Positions 1 through 8,115 of a DNA stretch of 64,000 bases are shown piece by piece (the stretch's first letter is position 1; each line of letters starts with the position of its first letter). The notes below the pieces were generated by a model that worked only from the letters and a program-made list of their open reading frames with translations, did not search any database and had not been told where the DNA came from. Both the position numbers and the translations under genes were made by a program. This stretch comes from UBA1447 sp002329225 (GTDB lineage: Bacteria; Bacillota; Clostridia; Oscillospirales; Acutalibacteraceae), in NCBI GenBank assembly GCA_050946835.1, contig JBMNVN010000004.1:124001-188000 (forward strand). Direction: 5' to 3'.

Positions 1-750
1 TTCATTGAACAGGTAGGGAGAGTTCAGGTCGGGAGTGAAGTCTTGAGGGGTGTAAGCAAAAGCTGTGTTAATCGGCGCCACCTGTATTGCCGGGGCTGTC
101 TGTACTGCCGGAGCTATCGGGGTTACGGGCACCGGAGGCGCTACAGGAGCCGGAGGAGTTTGAAAAGGTTGAACACGGGGCGAGTCATAAGCGGGTTGAT
201 ACTGTACCTGCTGCTGCATTGGAGCTTCGGCGACCGGAACGGAGGAGGGCGGAGAATAGACCGGCACTTGATACGCTGCAGCCGTTTGAGGCTGTACCGC
301 AGGCGGGGCAGAAAAATCGACGGACAGAGGCATTGCCGGTTCCGCTTCTTTGAGCGGAGTCCTTTCTTCAGAATCAGTAGCGGCGGATTCCCCCGCATCC
401 CTATGTCTGAACATCCGTCTAAGCCTGAACATGAGGTCGCCGGAGTCCAGAGGCAGAGTAAAGCATTCGTCAAGCTGTTCTTCAAGTTCAAGGCTCACTT
501 CAGAGATGTTTTGTTTTTTTACAAATAAAATCTTCCCGACTGAACCGACGCTGCGGAAAAAAGAGACGAGCGCTTCATTATCGATATCATCAGCATAAAG
601 GGCCACCAGGTCCATTTTGACCGCCGTGCCGATTACCGCCATCATATCATTAGGAGCGGAGGTAACTTCGGCACTAAGCCCGCTGGCTTGAAAGTGCCTT
701 TCCAGCATAGCGGCGGAAATCTGTTCATTTGTGTTTATAAGTACTCTCAT
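1..750 (-). CDS. Receiver-like N-terminal domain plus Pro/Ala/Gln-rich linker, 3' part missing
   Basis: The frame is open from an ATG at 748-750 to the left edge (250 codons), so the C-terminal part lies outside the window. A GAGGTG ribosome binding site ends 10 bases before the ATG. Residues 1-115 alternate hydrophobic strands and helices and begin MRVLINTNEQ, like a pseudo-receiver domain, but I see no clear phospho-acceptor Asp or Lys signature. Residues from about 120 are a low-complexity Pro/Ala/Val/Gln linker. A receiver-like domain plus linker ahead of an ATPase occurs in CpaE/TadZ proteins of Flp pili, but the deciding domain is not visible. The existence of the gene is well supported; its function is unknown. 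Confidence 0.72.
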   Translation of the reverse strand, partial: MRVLINTNEQISAAMLERHFQASGLSAEVTSAPNDMMAVIGTAVKMDLVALYADDIDNEALVSFFRSVGSVGKILFVKKQNISEVSLELEEQLDECFTLPLDSGDLMFRLRRMFRHRDAGESAATDSEERTPLKEAEPAMPLSVDFSAPPAVQPQTAAAYQVPVYSPPSSVPVAEAPMQQQVQYQPAYDSPRVQPFQTPPAPVAPPVPVTPIAPAVQTAPAIQVAPINTAFAYTPQDFTPDLNSPYLFNE

Positions 751-1204
751 CTGCTCTGCACACCTCGTAGCTCATAGTAGATTGAAGAAAATTCGGGAAC
801 GGTTAATTATGTTGTAATATTAGACAATTAAACGAAACTAAACAAAACCGCCAACCGTTTGGACGAGTTGGGAACCGCCCCCATTAAACATCTACTCGAT
901 TATACAACCCAAAGCGTCCACTCGCTTACAAATACTTGCGAATTTTTACAAGAAGTTGTGGCAAGTTGTTGATTTAAGCCGCTTTTTATGTTATATAAGT
1001 GCTTGAGGAAACATACGACTCTTAATTGTTGTATTTTCACGACTCCGGCTAAAAAAGATGCGTCGCCTACCGACGTTGCCGCAGAGTTCATGATTAACCG
1101 CAATAAACTCGAAATATATATTATGTATAATATAATACTATAAATAAGTATATTTTTAAAAAAAGTTGCAATTCACACTTATTTTACGAACAGGCGGTGA
1201 AAAC
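751..1204. other. Divergent intergenic region, AT-rich
   Basis: This gap of about 450 bases lies between two divergent genes. The right third (1110-1160) is very AT-rich and carries TATAAT-like runs, so a promoter for the AraC gene is likely there, but no single -35/-10 pair stands out. The middle (890-1100) has mixed composition with an open minus frame of 67 codons that has no ribosome binding site and no recognisable product. I see no RNA gene or long repeat. Confidence 0.4.
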
Positions 1205-3289
1205 ATGCAAAATCATTTGGATGAAGTCTACCGGGTTCTAAACACTTTTTGCAGGTCTACAGGAATCGGTGCCATGTGTTTCGGTAAAGAACTGAATATT
1301 GTTGCTGTGCGCCCTTCTCAAACAACAGCTAACGACTTTTTAAGCCTCGGCACCGGCAAATTGACTCAATTCCTTTTACAACTCCTGAGTCAGGACACCG
1401 ACGAAAAAAGTCTTTACATTTATGCCTCGGAAGGAAATATTCTCTGTGCCATTGTTCCGATTTGTCAAAACGGAGAATGCATGGGCCTTTTTGTAACACA
1501 GCTTATTCTGTTGAGGACTCCCGTAGGTGACGAGGCTGAAAAACTTGTTGACCTTATTAATCCCGGCGGGAATGAGAGGGAGGCAGTTTTAAGTATTCTC
1601 CGCCGCACTCCTGTACGCAGTTTTGAAAAAATCAACGCAATCGGCGAGAGTCTTGTCGCCCTTGTACACAGCGTGTTTAACGGTGTTAGTTTTACCTCTT
1701 TTTTACGGGGTGAACCCTCTGAGAACATTGAATACAGCGAGGATGAGCAGCCGGATGTTGTGATTGAGGATTTCGATGCAACCTTCCCCGTACGACAACT
1801 TCGATATGAAGATTATTTAAAATTTAAAGACGGAATCCGCACCGGAGATCCGGATCTTTTTGAAAAAGTTCTGGAGCAGCTGCCTCATGGCGCTATCCCT
1901 ACCCATCACTTAGACTCTAAAAGCTATCTTCGATCCCTCAAGTATAATTATATTAAATTAGGCGTTATGGCTTGTTTTATCGCAATAGAATCCGGTTCGC
2001 CCTATTACAAGACTCTTGACATGGTTGATGAGTTTATCCGAAAAGTCAGAAAGAGCAACAATGTTTTAGACCTGTTTAACTTAACCAAGGCAGCTATATA
2101 TGACTATGCACGAACGGTTAACCTCGGTAGAATGCAGTCCTATTCGAAAGCCGTAAAACAGGTGCTTGATTATATTGATGAGCATTATGACGAAAAGATA
2201 ACTTTGAAAGTTCTGGCTGAACATACGGGGTTAAGCACCTACTACCTTTCTTCCATGATAAAAAAAGAAACCGGGCTTATTTTAGCAGATAATATAAACT
2301 CCGTAAGAGTAGAAAAAAGCAAAGAGCTCATGGCTCGGGGCGAGCGCAGCCTTATTGAAATTGCCAACAGCGTGGGCTTTGCTTATCAAAACCATTTTTC
2401 TACCGTATTTAAAAAGATTACCGGCATAACCCCCAGTGAATATATTAAAAATTTGGGCGACGCCCAAAGTATCAGTCCGCATTCCCTTTCCGGAGGAAGG
2501 GCAATAGAATATATATCTGAACAAATGCATAGAGTAAGGGATGTGCTGCCGGATTTCTTTGACGCTGTTCGGGTGGTAGACCCTCGAACTCAAAAGGCTT
2601 GGACGCTTATGCATCAGCCTAACCCGGAAAAGACGGAAACCTGTTATGACTTTTGGGAAAATGGCAGAATGTGCGACAACTGCATAAGCCGAAAAGCTTA
2701 TCTGGAAAACAAACCCTTCTTCAAAATTGAAGAAAAGCCGGACAGCTCCTTTTGGGTGGCCGCCGTACCCAGAGTAATCGGAAAGGAGATATATGTCATC
2801 GAATTGCTGAAAAAGTTGACTGAAACAGAGCCTGAGCCTGATAAGGAAATTGACTTCCACGATCCCGTCGATCTTACAAGAATAATGAATGAAAGTTTTC
2901 GCCGCAGCCGGTTGGAAAACCGCCCCCTTTCCATAATCCTTTCCGCCTATAAAGACTTTGCAGGAGAAGCAGGAAAAGAGGCGGCGGACTTCAGACGGGA
3001 AGTTGTTGAAATAGTGATTTCAGAGAGGAAATTACCCGGTCTTGTTTATGCCGGTGATTACACGGGAGACATAACCTTGGTTGCTTTGGAAGACTTTGAT
3101 TATGACAGGGCCAGACAGCTTGCCGATTTAATTGAACTGCAGTCAAGAAACTACGCCTTCACTCCCGACGGTCAGATGCGCTTTTTTGAAATTGTAACCG
3201 CCGTCAGCACCCTTTCCGGGAAAGAACATAATGTTAAAGATTTACTTAATATGGCACTTATTGATTTAAACGCCGCCCTACGCGGTTGA
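1205..3289 (+). CDS. AraC-family regulator with C-terminal PAS-like and degenerate GGDEF domains
   Basis: DNA-binding transcription regulator of about 694 residues. The ATG at 1205 is chosen over an in-frame TTG at 1166 because GGCGGTGA precedes it at good spacing. Residues 1-310 are an unassigned sensory and helical part. Residues about 318-415 are a complete AraC double helix-turn-helix (LAEHTGLSTYYLSSMIKK, then IANSVGFAYQNHFSTVFKK and TPSEY). Residues about 470-540 hold a PAS-like module with a Cys cluster (CYDFW and MCDNC). Residues about 550-690 resemble a GGDEF fold, but YTGDIT stands where GGDEF is expected, so cyclase activity is unlikely. The ligand and regulon are unknown; the next gene downstream is a membrane protein 36 bases away. 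Confidence 0.82.
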   Translation: MQNHLDEVYRVLNTFCRSTGIGAMCFGKELNIVAVRPSQTTANDFLSLGTGKLTQFLLQLLSQDTDEKSLYIYASEGNILCAIVPICQNGECMGLFVTQLILLRTPVGDEAEKLVDLINPGGNEREAVLSILRRTPVRSFEKINAIGESLVALVHSVFNGVSFTSFLRGEPSENIEYSEDEQPDVVIEDFDATFPVRQLRYEDYLKFKDGIRTGDPDLFEKVLEQLPHGAIPTHHLDSKSYLRSLKYNYIKLGVMACFIAIESGSPYYKTLDMVDEFIRKVRKSNNVLDLFNLTKAAIYDYARTVNLGRMQSYSKAVKQVLDYIDEHYDEKITLKVLAEHTGLSTYYLSSMIKKETGLILADNINSVRVEKSKELMARGERSLIEIANSVGFAYQNHFSTVFKKITGITPSEYIKNLGDAQSISPHSLSGGRAIEYISEQMHRVRDVLPDFFDAVRVVDPRTQKAWTLMHQPNPEKTETCYDFWENGRMCDNCISRKAYLENKPFFKIEEKPDSSFWVAAVPRVIGKEIYVIELLKKLTETEPEPDKEIDFHDPVDLTRIMNESFRRSRLENRPLSIILSAYKDFAGEAGKEAADFRREVVEIVISERKLPGLVYAGDYTGDITLVALEDFDYDRARQLADLIELQSRNYAFTPDGQMRFFEIVTAVSTLSGKEHNVKDLLNMALIDLNAALRG

Positions 3290-3325
3290 ACGCCGCTGCA
3301 ACAAACAAAACCCGGAGAGCTGTAA

Positions 3326-4057
3326 ATGAAAATCAAAGACGAAAACCTTTTAATTGAATACCTGCTTGTGGCACTGCGTGTTGTTTTGGCGGCGGCTCTT
3401 TTTATTCTTGCCGTTACAAACTATCATAGGCTTACTCACCTGGATGTACGTGCGGTAGTTGCCGCCGCATCCGGCTTGGGGGTTGCCATAGGCGCCGTAC
3501 TCGGCATTTATCTTGTTAAGGGCCTTGTCTTTATTGTGCCCGCCTCAATCGTTTATATTTACACCGGAATGGCTTTTAACACTCCTCTTGCTTTGCTAAT
3601 TAACTTAGCCGGTATTATGCTTGAGGTGACGGTAACCTTTTGGCTGGGCCGCTTTCTCGGAGGCGCCTTTGTTGAGAAGAAAATCAGAGGCAAAAAATGG
3701 GCGGAAAAGCTCATGAACGCCAAAGAAAAAAACAAGCTTTCATTCCTGTTTGCGGTTCGCGCTCTGCCCACTTTTCCCATAGATTTTGTGAGTTTATTTT
3801 TAGGCGCTTCGGGCATGGGTTTTTTGCCTTACTTTTTGATTTCCGTCATCGGGATTATGCCCCGCGTTGCACTGTTTACCGTTTTGGGCGACGGTCTTTA
3901 TGACTATATCCCCATGGAGTTTCTTGTAGGGATTGCAGTGGCAAGTATTCCAACAGCACTGTTCATATGGCTGTTTTTTTACATTAAGAAAAAGCGAGGC
4001 AGTCCTGTGCATGTTCCCGAAGAAAAGGAAGAAATACAACAAGCGGCGGAATCTTAG
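3326..4057 (+). CDS. TVP38/TMEM64 (VTT/DedA-like) membrane protein
   Basis: Integral membrane protein of 243 residues with about five or six hydrophobic segments. The central part has the hallmarks of the VTT/SNARE-associated family: a GRFLGG motif near residue 112 and RALPTFPIDFVS near residue 145, followed by the glycine-rich FLGASGMGFLPYF. The C-terminus is a short charged tail. Family members are linked to lipid scrambling and membrane homeostasis in other organisms; the substrate here is unknown. It follows the AraC gene by 36 bases with its own GGAGAG site, and a terminator overlaps its stop codon, so the two may be co-transcribed. Confidence 0.85.
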   Translation: MKIKDENLLIEYLLVALRVVLAAALFILAVTNYHRLTHLDVRAVVAAASGLGVAIGAVLGIYLVKGLVFIVPASIVYIYTGMAFNTPLALLINLAGIMLEVTVTFWLGRFLGGAFVEKKIRGKKWAEKLMNAKEKNKLSFLFAVRALPTFPIDFVSLFLGASGMGFLPYFLISVIGIMPRVALFTVLGDGLYDYIPMEFLVGIAVASIPTALFIWLFFYIKKKRGSPVHVPEEKEEIQQAAES

Positions 4058-4080
4058 AAATCCGCCGCTTGTTTTTTGTT
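4041..4080 (+). terminator. Rho-independent terminator overlapping a stop codon
   Basis: A 10-bp perfect stem AAGCGGCGGA / TCCGCCGCTT (4041-4050 and 4061-4070) with a 10-base loop containing the TAG stop, then GTTTTTTGTTT. It ends the AraC/TVP38 unit. Confidence 0.9.
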
Positions 4081-4117
4081 TCTATTGATTGTTCAGTAAA
4101 AAGACAGGCTTTCTTAT

Positions 4118-5386
4118 TTATCTGATGACGTCCATCCCCATCATATCCCGCAAGACCTTCGGAACGGTTACGGAGCCGTCATCGTTTTGATAATTTTCCA
4201 ATATGGCGGCGGTGGTTCTGCCCGCCGCAACACCGGAGCCGTTAAGAGTGTGTATTAAGCGGGCCTTTTCCGTTTTTTCGCCTTTAAAGCGGATAGCCGC
4301 GCGCCTTGCCTGGAAATCCTCAAAGTTTGAGCATGATGATATTTCCACATATCTGCCGTAGGAGGGCATCCAAACCTCAATGTCGTAAGTTTTGGCGGAA
4401 GAAAAGCCCAAATCCCCGGTACACAGGCAGACTACACGGTAGGGTAGTTCCAGACGCTCCAGAACACGGCAGGCATCTTTTGTAAGTTTTTCCAGCTCAT
4501 CATAGGAATCTTCCGGAGCAGTAAACTTAACAAGCTCCACTTTGTTAAACTGGTGCTGTCGGATAAGCCCCCTTGTATCCCTGCCCGCACTGCCCGCCTC
4601 GGCACGAAAACATGCGGAATAAGCGCAGTAACAAATGGGCAAGTCATCGCCGTTTAATATTTCGTCCCTGTGGATATTTGTAACGGGTACTTCCGCCGTG
4701 GGGATTAAAAACCAGTCTTCCGTTGTTTTAAAGGCATCCTCTTCAAACTTGGGCAGTTGACCGGTACCGGTCATGGAGGCGCGGTTGACCAAAAACGGCG
4801 GAAAAACCTCGGTATAACCGTTTGCCGTATGGGTGTTGAGGAAGAAGTTAATTATAGAGCGCTCCAAACGGGCTCCGGCGCCTTTATAAAAGTGAAGCCT
4901 TGCCCCCGTAACCTTTGCGGCGGCTTCCGGGTCAAGAATACCTAAAGATGCCCCCAATTCCCAATGGGGCTTCGGCTCAAAGCCGAAATCCCGGGGCGTG
5001 CCGAATTTGGAAATTTCCGCATTATCCTCATCGGTTTCGCCTACCGGCACACTTTCATGAGGAATGTTGGGGAACTCGTACATTAAGGCGTCCTGACGGG
5101 CGGTTAAGTCCGAAATTTCTCCGTCGTTCTTTTTAATTTGCTCTTTTAGAAAATTCATTCTCTCCATGAGGGCGGATACATCGCCGCCTTCTTTTTTTAT
5201 ACGGGGAATATCCTTACCGGCGGCATTCTGCTCCCGCTTCATCTCGTCGGTCAGTGTCATAAGTTCTCTGCGTTTGGAGTCGATTGCAAGCACTTCGTCC
5301 ACAACGGAGTCCATATCTTTTTTGCGGCTGCGCATAGCGGCCTTCACTTTTTCCGGGGTTTCACGAACAACTCTGATATCAAGCAT
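4118..5386 (-). CDS. serS: Seryl-tRNA synthetase
   Basis: Charges tRNA-Ser with serine in the cytoplasm. The 422-residue length is normal for the family. Residues 1-110 form the charged antiparallel coiled coil that holds the long variable arm of tRNA-Ser. The class II core shows motif 2 (FRAEAGSAGRDTRG, about residue 259) and motif 3 (GRTTAAILENYQ, about residue 390). The ATG at 5384-5386 has GGTGGAG upstream. It is the last gene of the minus-strand mnmE-to-serS run, 71 bases after parB, with an 11-bp inverted repeat in the gap. No T-box is present, unlike many clostridial serS genes. Confidence 0.97.
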   Translation of the reverse strand: MLDIRVVRETPEKVKAAMRSRKKDMDSVVDEVLAIDSKRRELMTLTDEMKREQNAAGKDIPRIKKEGGDVSALMERMNFLKEQIKKNDGEISDLTARQDALMYEFPNIPHESVPVGETDEDNAEISKFGTPRDFGFEPKPHWELGASLGILDPEAAAKVTGARLHFYKGAGARLERSIINFFLNTHTANGYTEVFPPFLVNRASMTGTGQLPKFEEDAFKTTEDWFLIPTAEVPVTNIHRDEILNGDDLPICYCAYSACFRAEAGSAGRDTRGLIRQHQFNKVELVKFTAPEDSYDELEKLTKDACRVLERLELPYRVVCLCTGDLGFSSAKTYDIEVWMPSYGRYVEISSCSNFEDFQARRAAIRFKGEKTEKARLIHTLNGSGVAAGRTTAAILENYQNDDGSVTVPKVLRDMMGMDVIR

Positions 5387-5414
5387 TATTAATCTCCACC
5401 ATTCTTAATATTCC

Positions 5415-5457
5415 ACTATATATAGCGATTATGTAAATCTAAAACACTATATATAGT
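5415..5457. repeat. 11-bp perfect inverted repeat between parB and serS
   Basis: ACTATATATAG at 5415-5425 and its exact reverse complement CTATATATAGT at 5447-5457 are separated by 21 bases. The right arm touches the parB stop codon. It could be an operator, a weak mRNA hairpin or part of a serS promoter. There is no U-run, so a terminator is unlikely. Confidence 0.5.
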
Positions 5458-6329
5458 TAATCTTCCCACACTGAAAGGGCTTTGACAAGTTTCTCAAGAT
5501 CCTGACGGTCAAAAAAGTCAATCTCCATATGTCCGCCGCTTTTACCTGCCGAACACTGTACTTTTACTCTTCTGCCAAGGGCCTCGGTAAGCGCCAACTC
5601 CACCTCGTCATAATAGGCTTCCCGTCTCGGCTTAACTTTGGCCGTTTGCGCTTTGCCCCTGTTTGCGGCGTTGGCAAGCCGCTCCGTTTCCCGCACGGAA
5701 AGGCCTTTTTTAATAATTCTTTCCGCAGTTTCAAGCATCTTTTCTTCGTCTTCAAAGGCGAGCAACGCCCTGCCGTGTCCGGCTGAAATTGAACCGCCCG
5801 CCACCCAAGCAAGAATTTTTTCCGGCAATTTGAGCAATCTGACCGCATTTGCCACCGCCGGACGGGACTTGCCCACCCTTTTTGCCGCTTCTTCCTGGGA
5901 GAGGGAATAGGTTTCAATAAGTTGCTGAAAGCCAAAAGCCTCTTCGACAGGGTTCAAATCCTCCCTTTGGAGGTTTTCAATAAGGGCAAATACCGCAGCA
6001 TCTTCATCGCTGAGTTCCCGTATAACTACAGGCACTTCAGATAGTCCCGCCAATCTTGCCGCCCGCCATCTGCGTTCCCCCGCAACCAGGAGGTAGCCTC
6101 CCTCGGCTCTGGGACGAACTAAAAGAGGCTGCAATACGCCGTGCCGGGCTATACTTTCCGCCAATTCGGCAAGATTATCATCATCAAAGACTTTTCTCGG
6201 CTGATTACGGTTCGGCTCAATTTCGGTCAGTTTGAGCTGAACCCGGGACGATGAACCGCTCCCTTCCAAAGTATTATCCAGAAAGAGGGCATCCAATCCC
6301 CGTCCCAAACCGCCAATTTTAGCTGCCAT
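5457..6329 (-). CDS. parB: Chromosome partitioning protein ParB (Spo0J)
   Basis: ParB binds parS sites, spreads as a CTP-dependent clamp and works with ParA to place replication origins. About 290 residues. The CTP-binding/CTPase motif GERRWRAARLAG is at about residue 82, and the parS-binding helix-turn-helix (LSQEEAAKRVGKSRPAVANAVRLL) at about 130-155. The second ATG (6327-6329) is preferred because AGGAAG lies 8 bases upstream; the first ATG at 6335 is too close. It follows parA by 39 bases. Its target parS sites are in this window at 7247 and 8486. Confidence 0.96.
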   Translation of the reverse strand: MAAKIGGLGRGLDALFLDNTLEGSGSSSRVQLKLTEIEPNRNQPRKVFDDDNLAELAESIARHGVLQPLLVRPRAEGGYLLVAGERRWRAARLAGLSEVPVVIRELSDEDAAVFALIENLQREDLNPVEEAFGFQQLIETYSLSQEEAAKRVGKSRPAVANAVRLLKLPEKILAWVAGGSISAGHGRALLAFEDEEKMLETAERIIKKGLSVRETERLANAANRGKAQTAKVKPRREAYYDEVELALTEALGRRVKVQCSAGKSGGHMEIDFFDRQDLEKLVKALSVWED

Positions 6330-6368
6330 TACCATCTTCCTTTCCGCAATGATACGACTTTCCCTGTT

Positions 6369-7145
6369 CTAACGCCGAAATTCAGGATTCATGTCTAGAA
6401 ATTCTTCTGCTACAGCTTCGTAAGCAAGGCTTCCCTTGGATGTTCTGTCATAGTACAGTACGGGTCTGCCGAAGCTGGGAGCTTCCGACAGGCGAACATT
6501 CCTCGGAATTACATTTGAATACACCTTTTTAGGGAAAAACGCTTTCGTATTTTCCACAACTTGATTTGTAAGATTCAGTCTGCCGTCATACATGGTAAAA
6601 AGCACGCCTTCCACGTCGATTAGCGGGTTATAAAGACGCTTTACCTGCCTTGCCGTAGTCATAAGCTGGGACAGACCCTCCAAGGCATAGAATTCGCACT
6701 GTATAGGCACAAGAAAGGTGTCCGCCGCCACAAGAGAATTTATGGTAATAAGCCCTAAAGAGGGGGGGCAGTCCAAAAAAATAAAATCAAAATCATTTTT
6801 TACCGCCGCCAAGGCAAGTCTAAGGCGCGACTCCCGCCGCTCCATATCGTAGAGCAGTACTTCCGCACCTGCCAGATTCATACTGGCGGGCAACAGCCAA
6901 ACATTCAAAAATGCGCTGGGTATAATTACTTCAGCGGCAGGCGTCGATTCCACAAGAACGTCATAGACACTCTTGTTCAGCTTATTTTTGCTTATGCCAA
7001 GACCGCTGGTGGAGTTCCCCTGGGGATCCACATCGGCCAATAACACTTTATATCCCTTGGCACCAAGAACTGCCGAAAGATTAACTGCGGTGGTAGTTTT
7101 GCCTACTCCGCCCTTTTGATTAACAATTGCTACAGTTTTGCCCAC
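6369..7145 (-). CDS. parA: ParA-type partition ATPase (Soj)
   Basis: Deviant Walker-type ATPase that works with ParB in origin segregation. KGGVGKTT lies at the extreme N-terminus, and VDPQGN plus the FLDCPPSLG motif follow. I prefer the GTG at 7143-7145, because AGAGG lies 6 bases upstream and the protein then begins MGKTVAIVNQKGG as Soj proteins do. A longer in-frame ATG start at 7175 adds ten basic residues. It is upstream of parB and just downstream of a perfect parS. Confidence 0.95.
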   Translation of the reverse strand: MGKTVAIVNQKGGVGKTTTAVNLSAVLGAKGYKVLLADVDPQGNSTSGLGISKNKLNKSVYDVLVESTPAAEVIIPSAFLNVWLLPASMNLAGAEVLLYDMERRESRLRLALAAVKNDFDFIFLDCPPSLGLITINSLVAADTFLVPIQCEFYALEGLSQLMTTARQVKRLYNPLIDVEGVLFTMYDGRLNLTNQVVENTKAFFPKKVYSNVIPRNVRLSEAPSFGRPVLYYDRTSKGSLAYEAVAEEFLDMNPEFRR

Positions 7146-7246
7146 TTTTTTGCCTCTTTTCAGATTTTTTAGCATTTTTTGCAGCTAACGAACAAAATTA
7201 TATCACAACTTATACTTAAATCAAGAAAATAATAGGATTGTAATGA

Positions 7247-7262
7247 TGTTTCACGTGAAACA
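7247..7262. promoter_or_regulatory. parS: parS centromere site
   Basis: TGTTTCACGTGAAACA matches the bacterial parS consensus at all 16 positions. The palindrome extends perfectly to 24 bp (7243-7266). It lies in the non-coding gap between rsmG and parA. Confidence 0.97.
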
Positions 7263-7398
7263 TCATCAATTTTCAGACACCTCCCATCCTTTTGCTTAAC
7301 GCTTTTTAGCTAAAAAGCCGACAAAAAACACGAAAGAGCCTCGAAAGACTCTTTTTCTTGTTCGACAGCAGCATTGAAGCGGACGTTCTCTTTTTAGT

Positions 7399-8115
7399 CT
7401 ACAACGGCTTTTTGCTTATAATCCCCGATGCTCTGGGGTATTTTGCCGGAGCAGGGGCGGAATGTTCTATCAAAATGAGGTTTCTTTCACCTGCAAGGGG
7501 CAAGTTAAGGTTTTTAATCTCTTTCAGACTTCCTCCCAAAATACGGATTGCGGTATTTGCTTCTCCCAGCTCCGCTTTTGCATTTGCGCCTTTCATGGCG
7601 ACAAAGTGCCCACCCGGGCGCACAAAGGGCAGACAGTATTCCGTCAGGCGATTCAGGGGCGCGACAGCCCTTGCCACAGCTAAATCGTATTTTTCACGAT
7701 AACAGGCATTCCCGGCGGCCTCTTCCGCCCGTGCGTGAACAATTTGAGCCTTGAGACCCAATTGTTCAAGGGAGGATTCTATAAAAGTCAGTTTCTTTTT
7801 TGTGGAATCTAAAAGTGTTACGGATAAATCCGGCCGGGCAATAAACACCGCCACGCCGGGGAAGCCCCCTCCGGTGCCGACATCTATGAGTTTACCTCCC
7901 TGCGGCGGGTCAATAACCGAAAAAAGAGAAAGGCTGTCTACCCAATGTTTATACAGCACTTCCTCGATTTCGGTAACCGCAGTGAGGTTTAACGACTTGT
8001 TTACCTCTAAAAGCAGCTTTGTGTAGTCCTTTATCCGTTCTAAAGACAAGGCATCCAACTGCAGACCGAAGTTTTCAGCGTATTCTTTTAGCAGTTCAGT
8101 GTCAATTATCGGCAT
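7399..8115 (-). CDS. rsmG: 16S rRNA (guanine(527)-N7)-methyltransferase RsmG
   Basis: SAM-dependent methyltransferase that modifies G527 of 16S rRNA (E. coli numbering). 238 residues from the ATG at 8113-8115, which has AAGGAAGG upstream; the longer frame that begins at 8199 lies inside mnmG. The SAM-binding motif LIDVGTGGGFPGVAV is at about residue 73, and the family N-terminus (YAENFGLQLDALSLERIKDYTKLL) is present. The start overlaps the mnmG stop by 14 bases, which suggests translational coupling. Confidence 0.96.
   Translation of the reverse strand: MPIIDTELLKEYAENFGLQLDALSLERIKDYTKLLLEVNKSLNLTAVTEIEEVLYKHWVDSLSLFSVIDPPQGGKLIDVGTGGGFPGVAVFIARPDLSVTLLDSTKKKLTFIESSLEQLGLKAQIVHARAEEAAGNACYREKYDLAVARAVAPLNRLTEYCLPFVRPGGHFVAMKGANAKAELGEANTAIRILGGSLKEIKNLNLPLAGERNLILIEHSAPAPAKYPRASGIISKKPL

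Noticed and set aside
1020..1100. Resemblance of the GACTCCGGCT and CGCCTACCGACG stretches to a riboswitch in the AraC upstream region
   Set aside because: The conserved c-di-GMP or other riboswitch core motifs cannot be laid out in order, and no helix pairs convincingly.
900..1103. 67-codon minus-strand open frame
   Set aside because: No ribosome binding site and no recognisable protein features; the overlap with the AT-rich promoter region makes a gene unlikely.
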